A stretch of 64,000 bases of DNA from Phocicoccus pinnipedialis (GTDB lineage Bacteria > Bacillota > Bacilli > Staphylococcales > Salinicoccaceae), in assembly GCF_903994035.1 (NCBI RefSeq), contig NZ_CAJEWB010000010.1, positions 248,001-312,000 of the forward strand. The letters are read 5' to 3'. This document shows, one piece after another, positions 8,280 to 16,144 of the stretch. The notes under the pieces are model-generated. The model had not been told where the DNA came from. It saw nothing but the letters and a program-made list of their open reading frames with translations, and searched no databases. The position numbers and the translations under genes were made by a program. Numbering within the stretch: the stretch's first letter is position 1; the number at the start of each line of letters is the position of its first letter.

Positions 8280-9122
8280 ATGGAAACAATTCATTTTATA
8301 GAAAAGTTTATCGTATATATTGAAGACCATTTGCGTGAGAATATAGACTTTGACTCGGTGTTAGCGAATGATGACATTGAAACAAAATCATTTCTCACAT
8401 TATTTACTTCCCTTGTTGGAATGACACCAAGAGAGTATCAGGAAAAAAGACAACTTACAGAGATTGCTATAGAGGTATATGACGGTCACAGAAGACTCGT
8501 TGACATCATCAAGTACTACAATCAGCCAGACTTGGAATCATTCAAGGATAAGTTTCAAAAAGAATTTGGTATTAGTGTTTATGATGTCGATAAACATATT
8601 AATTCGATTCCATTACAATTGCGTGTTTCTTTTGAAATCAAACCGACGACTAAGAAAGACCCATTTACCGAATCTAGATATCATGAGAGTATACGATTAA
8701 TTGGGATTACGGAATTTTTTGCCGCTAACAGCTATGACTACACTAAGAAGTTTAGATACTTAAACTATCTAATGAATAGTGGAATTGTTGGTGAAATTTT
8801 AAAGCATAACAATGGACAGGTCAAAGGTTTAGTTGTTTTAGAGCAATATTATGAAGGTGATATTCAAGTGTTTGTAGGCACACCATCATCATTTGATACT
8901 GTATTTGAAACAATATACACGCCATCTTCAAATTATCAAATATTTGAATCGAATGGTTTAATCGAAAATGAGATTCCAAAACTCTATGAACATATTTATA
9001 GAAAATGGCAATTAAAAGAGCGGTATGACATTGAAACAGAGTTTTCAATCGAAGTGATCAAAGGACTTGTTAATGATATTGAAGATGAATGTATAATACA
9101 AGTTTGGCAATCTTATTTTTAA
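8280..9122 (+). CDS. AraC-type HTH regulator with GyrI-like C-terminal domain
   Basis: A 280-residue putative transcription factor. Residues 1-105 follow the AraC helix-turn-helix pattern in diverged form (a FTSLVGMTPREYQEKRQL segment, then a second helix pair ending FQKEFGISV). Residues from about 110 on resemble the GyrI-like effector-binding fold, as in Rob-type regulators. The target and ligand are unknown. The HTH lacks several usual Ala/Gly positions, so DNA binding is plausible but not certain. An AGGTG site precedes the ATG. It stands alone between rnz and the PepT-like gene. Confidence 0.7.
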   Translation: METIHFIEKFIVYIEDHLRENIDFDSVLANDDIETKSFLTLFTSLVGMTPREYQEKRQLTEIAIEVYDGHRRLVDIIKYYNQPDLESFKDKFQKEFGISVYDVDKHINSIPLQLRVSFEIKPTTKKDPFTESRYHESIRLIGITEFFAANSYDYTKKFRYLNYLMNSGIVGEILKHNNGQVKGLVVLEQYYEGDIQVFVGTPSSFDTVFETIYTPSSNYQIFESNGLIENEIPKLYEHIYRKWQLKERYDIETEFSIEVIKGLVNDIEDECIIQVWQSYF

Positions 9123-9163
9123 TTAAAAGAAAGAGCATATTAAATATGCTCTTTCTTTTAATT
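9121..9163. terminator. Long bidirectional terminator hairpin
   Basis: A perfect 20-bp inverted repeat with a three-base loop (TAA). The left arm starts inside the stop codon of the AraC-type gene, and the right arm ends just before the stop of the PepT-like gene. T-runs lie on both sides. It fits a shared terminator for convergent genes. Confidence 0.85.
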
Positions 9164-9170
9164 TTTTCTT

Positions 9171-10286
9171 CTATTTTAAAGCTTGTAGTTTTATGATCTC
9201 AATAATCATTTCAGTGATCTTGTAAAGCTCTTCTAATGGCATTCTTTCTTCAGTGGTGTGTATTTCTTCATAACCGAGTCCAAGTATCGCAATATCGATA
9301 CCTTGTCCTGCAAATACGTTACCATCACTTCCACCACCTAGTGAGATAATATTTGCTTCGCGACCGATGTTCTCAGATGCTTTAACAGCAAGTTTGACTA
9401 CGTCACTATCTTCTTTAGCATGTAATGCTGGATACATAAATTCTACGAATACATCTACTTTACCACCAAGTTCTTCAGCCGCTTGTTTAAATGTTGCTTC
9501 AATGTGTGCAGTTTGGTCTGCAAGCTTTTTCTCGTCTAAGCTACGAGATTCCAATAGAACATAAGCGTAATCACTTACGATGTTTGTAGATTTACCGCCT
9601 TCGATGCGTCCTACGTTTGCTGTTGTCTCTGCATCGATACGACCGAGTTTCATGTTGCTGATTGCTTTTGCAGCAATGTTGATTGCAGATACACCAGCTT
9701 CTGGTTCAATACCGGCATGTGCAGGCTTACCATGAATGTGAACTTCAATTCTATTTTGAGAAGGAGCACGGTTAACAATCGTTCCTACTTTACCAGTACC
9801 ATCAACCGCATAACCAAATTTAGAGTTTAATACTGAAGTATCAAATGCTTTTGCACCAACAAGCCCGGTTTCTTCTCCAACTGTCACAACTACTTCAACG
9901 TCACCATGTGGAATGTTTTGTTCTTTAATCGTACGGATTGCTTCAACAACTGCTGCAATGCCCGCTTTGTCGTCAGAACCAAGGATTGTTGTACCATCTG
10001 TAACGATGTAGTTCCCTTTTATGCTCGGTTTAACACCATTACCCGGTGCTACAGTGTCCATGTGAACCATGAAGTTGACAGGCTCTATATCTTCTTCACC
10101 TTTTAGCACAAAGAATAAGTTACCTGCACCGTATCCTGTTGTGTTTTTTGTATCATCTTCAAAACCAATGAGTTCCATTTCTGAAAAAAGATTAAATAAA
10201 TGATCCGCGATTTCACGTTCATTTCCAGATTCAGAATCAATCTGTACGAGTTCTAATAAATGATTAACAAGTCTTTCCTTATTCAT
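9171..10286 (-). CDS. M20 family PepT-like metallopeptidase (YqjE-like)
   Basis: Zinc-dependent M20 peptidase of the PepT-like (YqjE) subgroup, 371 residues. Metal-binding motifs can be read: HMDTVAPG (about 75), SDDKAG (about 105), GEETGLVGA (about 140) and the C-terminal H in EEIHTTEE. A lid/dimerisation domain lies between about 180 and 290. The substrate is probably a small peptide, but this is not shown. The second Met is used as start because AGGAG is eight bases from it and only one base from the upstream GTG. Placement near brxB and bkd matches Bacillus. Confidence 0.88.
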   Translation of the reverse strand: MNKERLVNHLLELVQIDSESGNEREIADHLFNLFSEMELIGFEDDTKNTTGYGAGNLFFVLKGEEDIEPVNFMVHMDTVAPGNGVKPSIKGNYIVTDGTTILGSDDKAGIAAVVEAIRTIKEQNIPHGDVEVVVTVGEETGLVGAKAFDTSVLNSKFGYAVDGTGKVGTIVNRAPSQNRIEVHIHGKPAHAGIEPEAGVSAINIAAKAISNMKLGRIDAETTANVGRIEGGKSTNIVSDYAYVLLESRSLDEKKLADQTAHIEATFKQAAEELGGKVDVFVEFMYPALHAKEDSDVVKLAVKASENIGREANIISLGGGSDGNVFAGQGIDIAILGLGYEEIHTTEERMPLEELYKITEMIIEIIKLQALK

Positions 10287-10301
10287 TTCTTCCACTCCTA
10301 G

Positions 10302-10330
10302 TTGATAATCGACAAATAAGTCGGTAAAAT
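10302..10330 (+). promoter_or_regulatory. Sigma-A-type promoter of the 33-residue mini-gene
   Basis: TTGATA (10302-10307), 17-base spacer, TAAAAT (10325-10330). It lies about 34 bases before the mini-gene start and points only at it, which supports that the mini-gene is expressed by itself. Confidence 0.65.
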
Positions 10331-10363
10331 AAAAATATATTAATATAAATGAGGTCGAACTAT

Positions 10364-10465
10364 ATGTCTAATAAAAAACTTCAACGTGCCATTATTTGGG
10401 CAATGATTATTCTAATTGTTGTTTCAGGACTAATGATGGGTATCAGCTATCTAACTGGCTTCTAA
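10364..10465 (+). CDS. 33-residue membrane mini-protein, Prli42-like
   Basis: Hand-translated short gene. It begins MSNKKLQR and continues with one transmembrane helix (about residues 9-30) rich in Ile, Met and Val. Basic N-terminus, single span and about 30 residues fit Prli42, the mini-protein that anchors the stressosome in Listeria and has relatives across Firmicutes; identity here is inferred from pattern memory only. It has its own promoter, a GAGG site nine bases before the ATG, and its own terminator. It sits between the PepT-like gene and brxB on the opposite strand. Confidence 0.72.
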   Translation: MSNKKLQRAIIWAMIILIVVSGLMMGISYLTGF

Positions 10466-10473
10466 CAAATAAA

Positions 10474-10499
10474 AGTGGTCTAGCGACCACTCTTTTTTT
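10474..10499. terminator. Terminator between mini-gene and brxB
   Basis: Seven-bp stem AGTGGTC/GACCACT with loop TAGC and a seven-T run on the plus strand. The left side is A-rich, so it can also end brxB, whose stop is at its edge. Confidence 0.85.
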
Positions 10500-10935
10500 A
10501 TATTTCTTCACCGTGCTCCATGTACCATGCTTGAAGGTCCGTGATAACACTCATCACGTCATGCCCTTCAATTTCATGTCTCTCTACCATATCTACAATT
10601 TTACCATCTTTAAAGAAAGCAAACGATGGCGATGAAGGAAGGTAGTCTGGCGTTCTTTCACGTACCGCTTCAGTCGCCTCTTTGTCCTGGCCAGCAAACA
10701 CTGTAAGTAGTCGTGTGGGTAAATGATCGTAGTTCAGTGAATGAATTGCAGCTGGTCTAGCAATACCTCCAGCACAACCACATACTGAGTTAATCATTAC
10801 TAGTGCTGTACCTTCTTTATCTAGTTCACGGTTAACATCTTCAGCAGTGAGTAGTTCAGTGTATCCTGCTTCAGTCATTTCTGTACGGGCATTTGATACT
10901 AGGTCATTCATATATAAATTAAAATCTAGTTCCAT
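10498..10935 (-). CDS. brxB: Bacilliredoxin (BrxA/BrxB family, YqiW-type)
   Basis: Bacilliredoxin of 145 residues that removes bacillithiol from S-bacillithiolated proteins in the cytoplasm. The family active site CGC (Cys52, Cys54) is intact inside NSVCGCAGG. Assignment to BrxB rather than BrxA rests on its place beside the bkd operon, as yqiW in Bacillus. It has its own promoter in the 61-base gap after bkdB. It implies the organism makes bacillithiol. Confidence 0.88.
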   Translation of the reverse strand: MELDFNLYMNDLVSNARTEMTEAGYTELLTAEDVNRELDKEGTALVMINSVCGCAGGIARPAAIHSLNYDHLPTRLLTVFAGQDKEATEAVRERTPDYLPSSPSFAFFKDGKIVDMVERHEIEGHDVMSVITDLQAWYMEHGEEI

Positions 10936-10965
10936 TTAATAATCTCCTCTTACTCATTTATATTT

Positions 10966-10994
10966 AGTTTATGCTTATGAGTATAATTTGTAAA
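10966..10994 (-). promoter_or_regulatory. Sigma-A-type promoter of brxB
   Basis: On the minus strand TTTACA, 17-base spacer, TAAACT, about 31 bases before the brxB ATG. It begins right after the end of bkdB. Confidence 0.6.
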
Positions 10995-10996
10995 GG

Positions 10997-12277
10997 TTAG
11001 AGATTGGATTGATTAGGATCAATATTTTCAATTAATTCTTTAACTCTAGCTAAGAACTTCCCCGCAACTAATCCGTCTAAAATTCTATGATCAATAGACA
11101 TACATAAATTCACCATATGACGTGCAGCTAGCATATCATTAATGAAGACTGGTTTTTTAATGATTGATTCAACTTGTAGAATGGCCGCCTGAGGGTGATT
11201 GATAATCCCCATTGATTGTATAGAGCCAAATGCACCTGTGTTGTTCACTGTGAATGTACCACCACTCATATGACTTTGAGTTAGCTTATTACTTCTACCT
11301 AAAGTAGCAAGTGTACCAACCTCTTCTGCAAGTCCTTTGATTGATAGTCTATCTGCTCCTTTAATAACTGGAACATATAAATTATCATCAGATGCCACCG
11401 CAATTGAGATGTTTATATCATCATGAACGAGTATCTCTTCATCTTGCCATGTACTGTTTAGAATTGGATACTCAGCCAAAGCTTTCGTTACTGCATCAAT
11501 AAAGAATGTAAAGTAAGTTAAATTAACCCCTTGATTCTTATAGTTTTCTTTATGCTTATTTCTTAGTGCAACAAGATTAGTAGCATCTACTTCCATCATT
11601 AACCATGCATGCGGAATCTCTGTAACAGATTGAGTCATTTTGTTCGCGATTGCTTTTCTTACACCTGAAACTGGTATACGCGTTCCTTTTAGAGAAGTGC
11701 TGTTATTAGTTGTCGGTGGTGTTTGTACATGAATGCTTTCATGTTTATTTTCTTTGACAGGTGTTTCAACTTTGTTCTTATTTTTACCACCACTAGCTAT
11801 GAATTTTTCAATATCTTTTTTTGTCACTCGTTCTAAGGCACCAGTGCCTTTAACTTCATTTAGATCGATGTTGTTTTCTGAAGCGAGTCTCATCACTACT
11901 GGCGAGATTCTCATTCCTGATGGTTTTTCTACGAAAGTTGATTTAAATTTAGTATTAGTTGATACAGACACATTCTTTTTTTTATCTTCAATTACTCTTT
12001 CTTGTAATTCTTCAACAGGTTCTTCTGCACTTGAGCCGTCGCCCTCTACTTCGATTTTTAATATCGGTGTGCCGACACTAACTGTCTCACCTCTTTCTAC
12101 AAGAATTTCATTTATTACACCATCAAATAAAGATGGAACTTCTGCTGTTACTTTATCCGTTAGTACTTCACATAATGGGTCGTATTCTGAAACAGTATCT
12201 CCAACGTTTACTAGCCATTCTTCAATCGTACCTTCGTGAACACTTTCACCTAGTTTTGGCATTTTAATAATTTCCAT
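10997..12277 (-). CDS. bkdB: Branched-chain 2-oxoacid dehydrogenase E2 (dihydrolipoyl acyltransferase)
   Basis: E2 core of the branched-chain 2-oxoacid dehydrogenase complex, making isobutyryl-, isovaleryl- and 2-methylbutyryl-CoA as starters of branched fatty acids. One lipoyl domain (residues 1-75, lipoylated Lys42 in TDKVTAE), a linker, the E3-binding domain (about 122-158, RISPVVMRLA...), a second linker, and the catalytic domain with the HRILDG active-site motif near residue 396. Length 426. An AGGAGG site precedes the ATG. Last gene of the lpdV-bkdAA-bkdAB-bkdB operon. Confidence 0.94.
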   Translation of the reverse strand: MEIIKMPKLGESVHEGTIEEWLVNVGDTVSEYDPLCEVLTDKVTAEVPSLFDGVINEILVERGETVSVGTPILKIEVEGDGSSAEEPVEELQERVIEDKKKNVSVSTNTKFKSTFVEKPSGMRISPVVMRLASENNIDLNEVKGTGALERVTKKDIEKFIASGGKNKNKVETPVKENKHESIHVQTPPTTNNSTSLKGTRIPVSGVRKAIANKMTQSVTEIPHAWLMMEVDATNLVALRNKHKENYKNQGVNLTYFTFFIDAVTKALAEYPILNSTWQDEEILVHDDINISIAVASDDNLYVPVIKGADRLSIKGLAEEVGTLATLGRSNKLTQSHMSGGTFTVNNTGAFGSIQSMGIINHPQAAILQVESIIKKPVFINDMLAARHMVNLCMSIDHRILDGLVAGKFLARVKELIENIDPNQSNL

Positions 12278-12287
12278 CTATATCCTC

Positions 12288-13271
12288 CTAGTGTTCTGCA
12301 AGTTCTTTCATTTTGTTATAAATTTTGTCTGGGTTTACCATGAAATAGTCTTCCATTGGTGGCGCATATGGCATTGCAGGTACATCAGGGCCAGCAAGTC
12401 TCATCACCGGAGCATCTAAATCATAGAAGCAATCCTCGCTGATTATCGCAGATACTTCACTCATTACACTGCCCTCTAAGTTGTCTTCAGTAACTAATAA
12501 TACCTTACCAGTTTCTTTTACATGTTTTCTAATACCTTCTTTATCTAGCGGATATATTGTTCGAAGGTCTACAATTTTAGCTTCATAACCATCGTCTTTT
12601 AGACGCTCTGCCGCTTCAATCGCCATGTGTACACAAAGTCCATAAGTAATAACTGTAATATCATCACCATCACGCTTCACGTCTACTTCTCCAATTGGAA
12701 CAACGTATTCACCTTCCGGTACCTCTTCTCTTAAGAAACGATACGCTTTCTTATGTTCAAAATATAAAACAGGGTCGTTATCTCTAATCGCTGCAATCAG
12801 TAAGCCTTTCGCATCGCTCGGTGTTGATGGAATAACTACTTTTAATCCTGGAGTAGATGCAAATACACTCTCAATTGATTGTGAATGATAGAGCGCTCCA
12901 TGAATTCCACCACCAAATGGTGCTCTTATTACTAGTGGACAATTCCAGTCACCGTTTGAACGGTATCTAATCTTAGCTGCTTCACTTAAAATTTGATTTG
13001 TTGCAGGTAAAATGTATTCAGCAAATTGAATTTCACCTACTGGTCTTTTACCCATCATTGCTGCACCAATTGCAGTACCTGCTATCAGTGATTCTGCAAG
13101 AGGCGTATCTAATACTCTATTTTTACCATATTTGCTCTGTAAACCGTCTGTTACTTTAAATACGCCTCCTTTTTTACCTACGTCTTCACCTAGAACGAAT
13201 ACATCGTTGTCCTTTTCCATTTCAAAATCAAGGGCATCTCGTATCGCCTCTAAATAGGTCATTTTAGCCAT
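12288..13271 (-). CDS. bkdAB: Branched-chain 2-oxoacid dehydrogenase E1 beta
   Basis: Beta subunit of thiamine-diphosphate-dependent E1, 327 residues. The conserved N-terminal transketolase-like segment (TYLEAIRDALDFEM, GEDVGKKGGVFKVT) and the C-terminal transketolase domain (LLVTEDNLEGSVMSEV) are complete. The ATG at GAGGAGG plus six bases is preferred over an in-frame codon five codons upstream. It overlaps the bkdAA end by eight bases. Confidence 0.94.
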   Translation of the reverse strand: MAKMTYLEAIRDALDFEMEKDNDVFVLGEDVGKKGGVFKVTDGLQSKYGKNRVLDTPLAESLIAGTAIGAAMMGKRPVGEIQFAEYILPATNQILSEAAKIRYRSNGDWNCPLVIRAPFGGGIHGALYHSQSIESVFASTPGLKVVIPSTPSDAKGLLIAAIRDNDPVLYFEHKKAYRFLREEVPEGEYVVPIGEVDVKRDGDDITVITYGLCVHMAIEAAERLKDDGYEAKIVDLRTIYPLDKEGIRKHVKETGKVLLVTEDNLEGSVMSEVSAIISEDCFYDLDAPVMRLAGPDVPAMPYAPPMEDYFMVNPDKIYNKMKELAEH

Positions 13272-14259
13272 TGTGAACCTCCTCATATACGTTCAGTAAT
13301 GCATCTTCTGGTGCTGCATATTCTGCATTTTCTGCATATTTAGTCGCTTCATTAATTTCAGCTTTAATTTCATCTTCTAATTCAGCAAACCAGTTTTCGT
13401 CGATGTCTGTTTCATCGAGGATGTATTGTTTAAATGTATTTATGCAATCTGTTTCTTTTAATGATGCAATCATTTCTTTGTCTCTGTATTTATCGTCATC
13501 GTCTGATGAGTGCGCACCAAGTCTATGAACAATCGCATCAATTAATGTTGGACCTTCGCCATTCACAGCTCGGTCTCTAGCTTCTTTAATAACACGATAT
13601 ACTTCTAAAGGATCGTTACCGTCTACTTGTTCTCCATGCATGCCGTATCCGATAGCACGTTTCGATAAGTCTTTTACTGCATATTGTAGTTCTGACGGGA
13701 CACTAATTGCGTATCCGTTGTTCTCAATCATACAGATGAATGGTAATTTATGAATCGCTGCGAAGTTTAGACCTTCATGGAAGTCTCCTTGAGACGTAGA
13801 ACCTTCACCTAGTGTTGCGAACGAAACCCCTTCTGCATTATCTAGCATCTTTGCATATGCTGCACCTACAGCATGGAGTACGTGCGTCGTAACTACAGAC
13901 CCTTGAGTTAAAATATTATGTTTTTTTGATCCGTAATGTCCTGGCATTTGTTTACCACCACTAGAGATATCTTCTTTCTTAGCAAACGCTGATATCATGC
14001 TGTCTTTTGCAGTTACCCCAAATTCAGTCACTACACCTAAGTCACGATAATAGGGACTTAAGATATCATGTTCTTTGTCTAATGCATAAGCAGCACCAAC
14101 CTGAGCTGCCTCCTGTCCCTGACATGAAATGACGAAAGGTAATTTACCCGCTCTGTTTAATAACATCATTCTCTCATCTAAACGACGTGACAATAACATG
14201 ATCCTGTACATATGTTTTAAATCATCATTATCTAATCCTAATTCAATATGCTTTGCCAT
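13264..14259 (-). CDS. bkdAA: Branched-chain 2-oxoacid dehydrogenase E1 alpha
   Basis: Alpha subunit of E1, 331 residues, forming the alpha2beta2 decarboxylase with BkdAB. The thiamine diphosphate motif is clear: GEGSTSQGDFHEGLNFA followed by ENNGYAIS (about residues 150-185). The phosphorylation-loop-like segment HRLGAHSSDDDDKYR lies near 245-260. It sits ten bases after lpdV in the same operon. No phosphobutyrylase, kinase or leucine dehydrogenase gene precedes it, unlike Bacillus and like staphylococci. Confidence 0.94.
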   Translation of the reverse strand: MAKHIELGLDNDDLKHMYRIMLLSRRLDERMMLLNRAGKLPFVISCQGQEAAQVGAAYALDKEHDILSPYYRDLGVVTEFGVTAKDSMISAFAKKEDISSGGKQMPGHYGSKKHNILTQGSVVTTHVLHAVGAAYAKMLDNAEGVSFATLGEGSTSQGDFHEGLNFAAIHKLPFICMIENNGYAISVPSELQYAVKDLSKRAIGYGMHGEQVDGNDPLEVYRVIKEARDRAVNGEGPTLIDAIVHRLGAHSSDDDDKYRDKEMIASLKETDCINTFKQYILDETDIDENWFAELEDEIKAEINEATKYAENAEYAAPEDALLNVYEEVHNG

Positions 14260-14269
14260 AATGAACCTC

Positions 14270-15676
14270 CTATTTATGAATTGCCATTCCTAAAGCATCT
14301 AATGAAGCTTCAAAAATACCTTCTCCTACTGATGGATGTGCATGAATCGTTTCTTTCATTTCTGACATGCTTACATCTAAGAATTTTGCGAGAGATAACT
14401 CGTTTATTAATTCGGTTGCATGTGCACCAACAATCGTTGCACCTAAAATAGATTCGTGTTCATCTACGAGCAACTTTACGAATCCAACTCCATCATTTTC
14501 AATGACAGCTTTAGCAACACCAACTAATGGAAATTTATGTGCTTTATATTTAGTATTTGACTCCTTTAATTCGTCTTCAGTGAATCCAATAGAAGCAATT
14601 TCAGGATTTGTGTATACACATCTCGGTACTGCACGATAATCAAGCTCAATTGGTGTTTGATGAGCAATTTTTTCTACAGCAATTAGGCCTTCTTTTGTCG
14701 CAACATGTGCGAGTTGAAGTTTACCAATGCAGTCCCCAATCGCGTAGATATGAGATTCTGCTGTCTGATAAAATTCCGACGTCTCAATGTATCCTTTATC
14801 TGTCTTAATCTTAGTATTAGAAAGTCCAATATCATCCGTTAATGGTACACGTCCGATCGCAACAAGTACTTGATCGAATTCAACACTCTTACCATCTAAC
14901 TCAACAGTCATAGACGATTCATTTTTAGTGAAGTCAGACTCTACTAAACGTGTACTAGTATGGATAGCAACATTTTTCTTCTTAAATGTATCTTCAATGA
15001 TTCTTGATGCGTCTTTGTCTTCTAATTTTAGTAAACGATCCTCTACGTCTACAATTGTGACATTAACACCTAAATCAGATAAGAGTGAAGCAAATTCTAC
15101 GCCGATAACACCACCACCGATAATCAATATAGACTCTGGTAACGTTTCTTGAGTCAGAATGTGGTCACTTGAAATCACAATCTTATTGTCAAACTCTAAG
15201 TATGGTAATTCACGAGGTGTTGTTCCTGTAGCGATTAACACATAGTCATTTGTGAGAACATCACTTTCACCATCTTCTCTTTCGACAGCAACCGTTCCAC
15301 TGATAGGTGAGAAAATAGAAGGTCCCAGCATTCTTCCGTGACCGTTAAAGACATCAATTTTATTCTTTTTTATAAGTCCGTGGATACCTTTATACATTTG
15401 ATCCACGATTTTATCTTTTCTAGCTACAATTTTTTTATAATCAAAATTAATTTCTAGATCAGTGATACCAAGCTCATTTGTTATTTTAATTTGCTCTATT
15501 AAGTCAGCAGACTTAAGTAAACTTTTGGTTGGTATACATCCTCTATGTAAACATGTGCCACCTAGTTTCTGTTTCTCAACAATAGCAACACTGAGGCCTA
15601 GTTGGCTTGCTCTGATTGCAGATACATAACCACCTGTTCCGCCTCCAATTACTACTAAATCATAATGTTTAGTCAT
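14270..15676 (-). CDS. lpdV: Dihydrolipoyl dehydrogenase (E3) of the bkd complex
   Basis: FAD-dependent E3 that reoxidises the lipoyl arm of BkdB. Of 468 residues, the FAD motif GGGTGG (11-16) is followed by the redox-active pair Cys42/Cys47 in GGTCLHRGCIPTK. A central NAD-binding motif GGGVIGVEFAS and the C-terminal His-Glu pair (HAHPSVGE) are present. The ATG five bases after GGAGG is preferred over a TTG four codons upstream. It is the first gene of the operon, and a promoter with a palindromic element lies upstream. Confidence 0.93.
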   Translation of the reverse strand: MTKHYDLVVIGGGTGGYVSAIRASQLGLSVAIVEKQKLGGTCLHRGCIPTKSLLKSADLIEQIKITNELGITDLEINFDYKKIVARKDKIVDQMYKGIHGLIKKNKIDVFNGHGRMLGPSIFSPISGTVAVEREDGESDVLTNDYVLIATGTTPRELPYLEFDNKIVISSDHILTQETLPESILIIGGGVIGVEFASLLSDLGVNVTIVDVEDRLLKLEDKDASRIIEDTFKKKNVAIHTSTRLVESDFTKNESSMTVELDGKSVEFDQVLVAIGRVPLTDDIGLSNTKIKTDKGYIETSEFYQTAESHIYAIGDCIGKLQLAHVATKEGLIAVEKIAHQTPIELDYRAVPRCVYTNPEIASIGFTEDELKESNTKYKAHKFPLVGVAKAVIENDGVGFVKLLVDEHESILGATIVGAHATELINELSLAKFLDVSMSEMKETIHAHPSVGEGIFEASLDALGMAIHK

Positions 15677-15721
15677 AATAGCCTCCAATTGTCTGTGGTC
15701 ATACCACTTATTTACCTAAAA

Positions 15722-15744
15722 AAATTTCAGATATACTGAAATTT
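15722..15744 (-). promoter_or_regulatory. 23-bp palindrome (probable operator) downstream of the bkd promoter
   Basis: Nine-bp perfect arms AAATTTCAG/CTGAAATTT around a five-base centre ATATA. It begins about a dozen bases after the -10 element of lpdV, in a position where a bound repressor would block transcription. The arms contain CodY-like TTTCAG/CTGAAA cores, but spacing does not match a single canonical CodY box. A further half-site (ATACTGAAAT) occurs near 15812. Confidence 0.55.
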
Positions 15745-15756
15745 GGCATATCAATT

Positions 15757-15784
15757 AGTATAATATAAGTTATTAGGTCTTCAA
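15757..15784 (-). promoter_or_regulatory. Probable promoter of the bkd operon
   Basis: On the minus strand TTGAAG (15784-15779), 16-base spacer, TATACT (15762-15757). The leader to lpdV is about 75 bases and carries the 23-bp palindrome. Confidence 0.55.
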
Positions 15785-15876
15785 TTATCTAATCTATATT
15801 CTATTATACAATACTGAAATGATTTTTGATTGCGAGACCTTATATTCAGAAAATAACAAAAATATGTGGTGATGTT

Positions 15877-16128
15877 TTGAAAAAAATAATTGCGCTATTA
15901 GTACTTGTAATTCCAGCTCTGTTTGCAGCTTACGGAATAAAACTTATGAGAGATGCAGTGTTCGCTATCGCGATACCTCCATTCAGTTCAGTAGCGCTTC
16001 AATTCGTAGTTGGACTAATTCTAACAGTTCTAGGTATCTGGTTTGTTGCGGGATACATTCTTCATAGGGAAAAGAAAAATAAACGAGCCCAAGAACGTTT
16101 TATGAAAGAAAAAAACTCTAGTAAATAA
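15877..16128 (+). CDS. DUF2627 membrane protein (YqzF-like)
   Basis: Small integral membrane protein of 83 residues with two transmembrane segments (about 3-23 and 42-63) and a charged C-terminus (HREKKNKRAQERFMK). It matches DUF2627/YqzF, which in Bacillus also lies beside the bkd region. Function unknown. The TTG start places KKIIALLVLVIPALFAAYGIKLM at the N-terminus as in relatives; GGTGAT lies a few bases upstream. A GTG/ATG extension of 17 codons has no support. Confidence 0.82.
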   Translation: MKKIIALLVLVIPALFAAYGIKLMRDAVFAIAIPPFSSVALQFVVGLILTVLGIWFVAGYILHREKKNKRAQERFMKEKNSSK

Positions 16129-16144
16129 TTATTTACTAGAGTTT
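16113..16144. terminator. Bidirectional terminator between DUF2627 gene and recN
   Basis: Fourteen-bp perfect inverted repeat around AATT that covers the two convergent stop codons, with A/T-rich flanks. Confidence 0.75.

Noticed and set aside
9121-9163. Long perfect inverted repeats (here and at 38601-38640) as ends of a mobile element
   Set aside because: They lie between convergent stop codons, have T-runs on both sides, and no transposase or target duplication is near; they are terminators.
11733-12239. 168-codon open frame on the plus strand opposite bkdB
   Set aside because: Low-complexity Ser/Thr/Leu-rich antisense shadow of a clear E2 gene; no ribosome site or family pattern.
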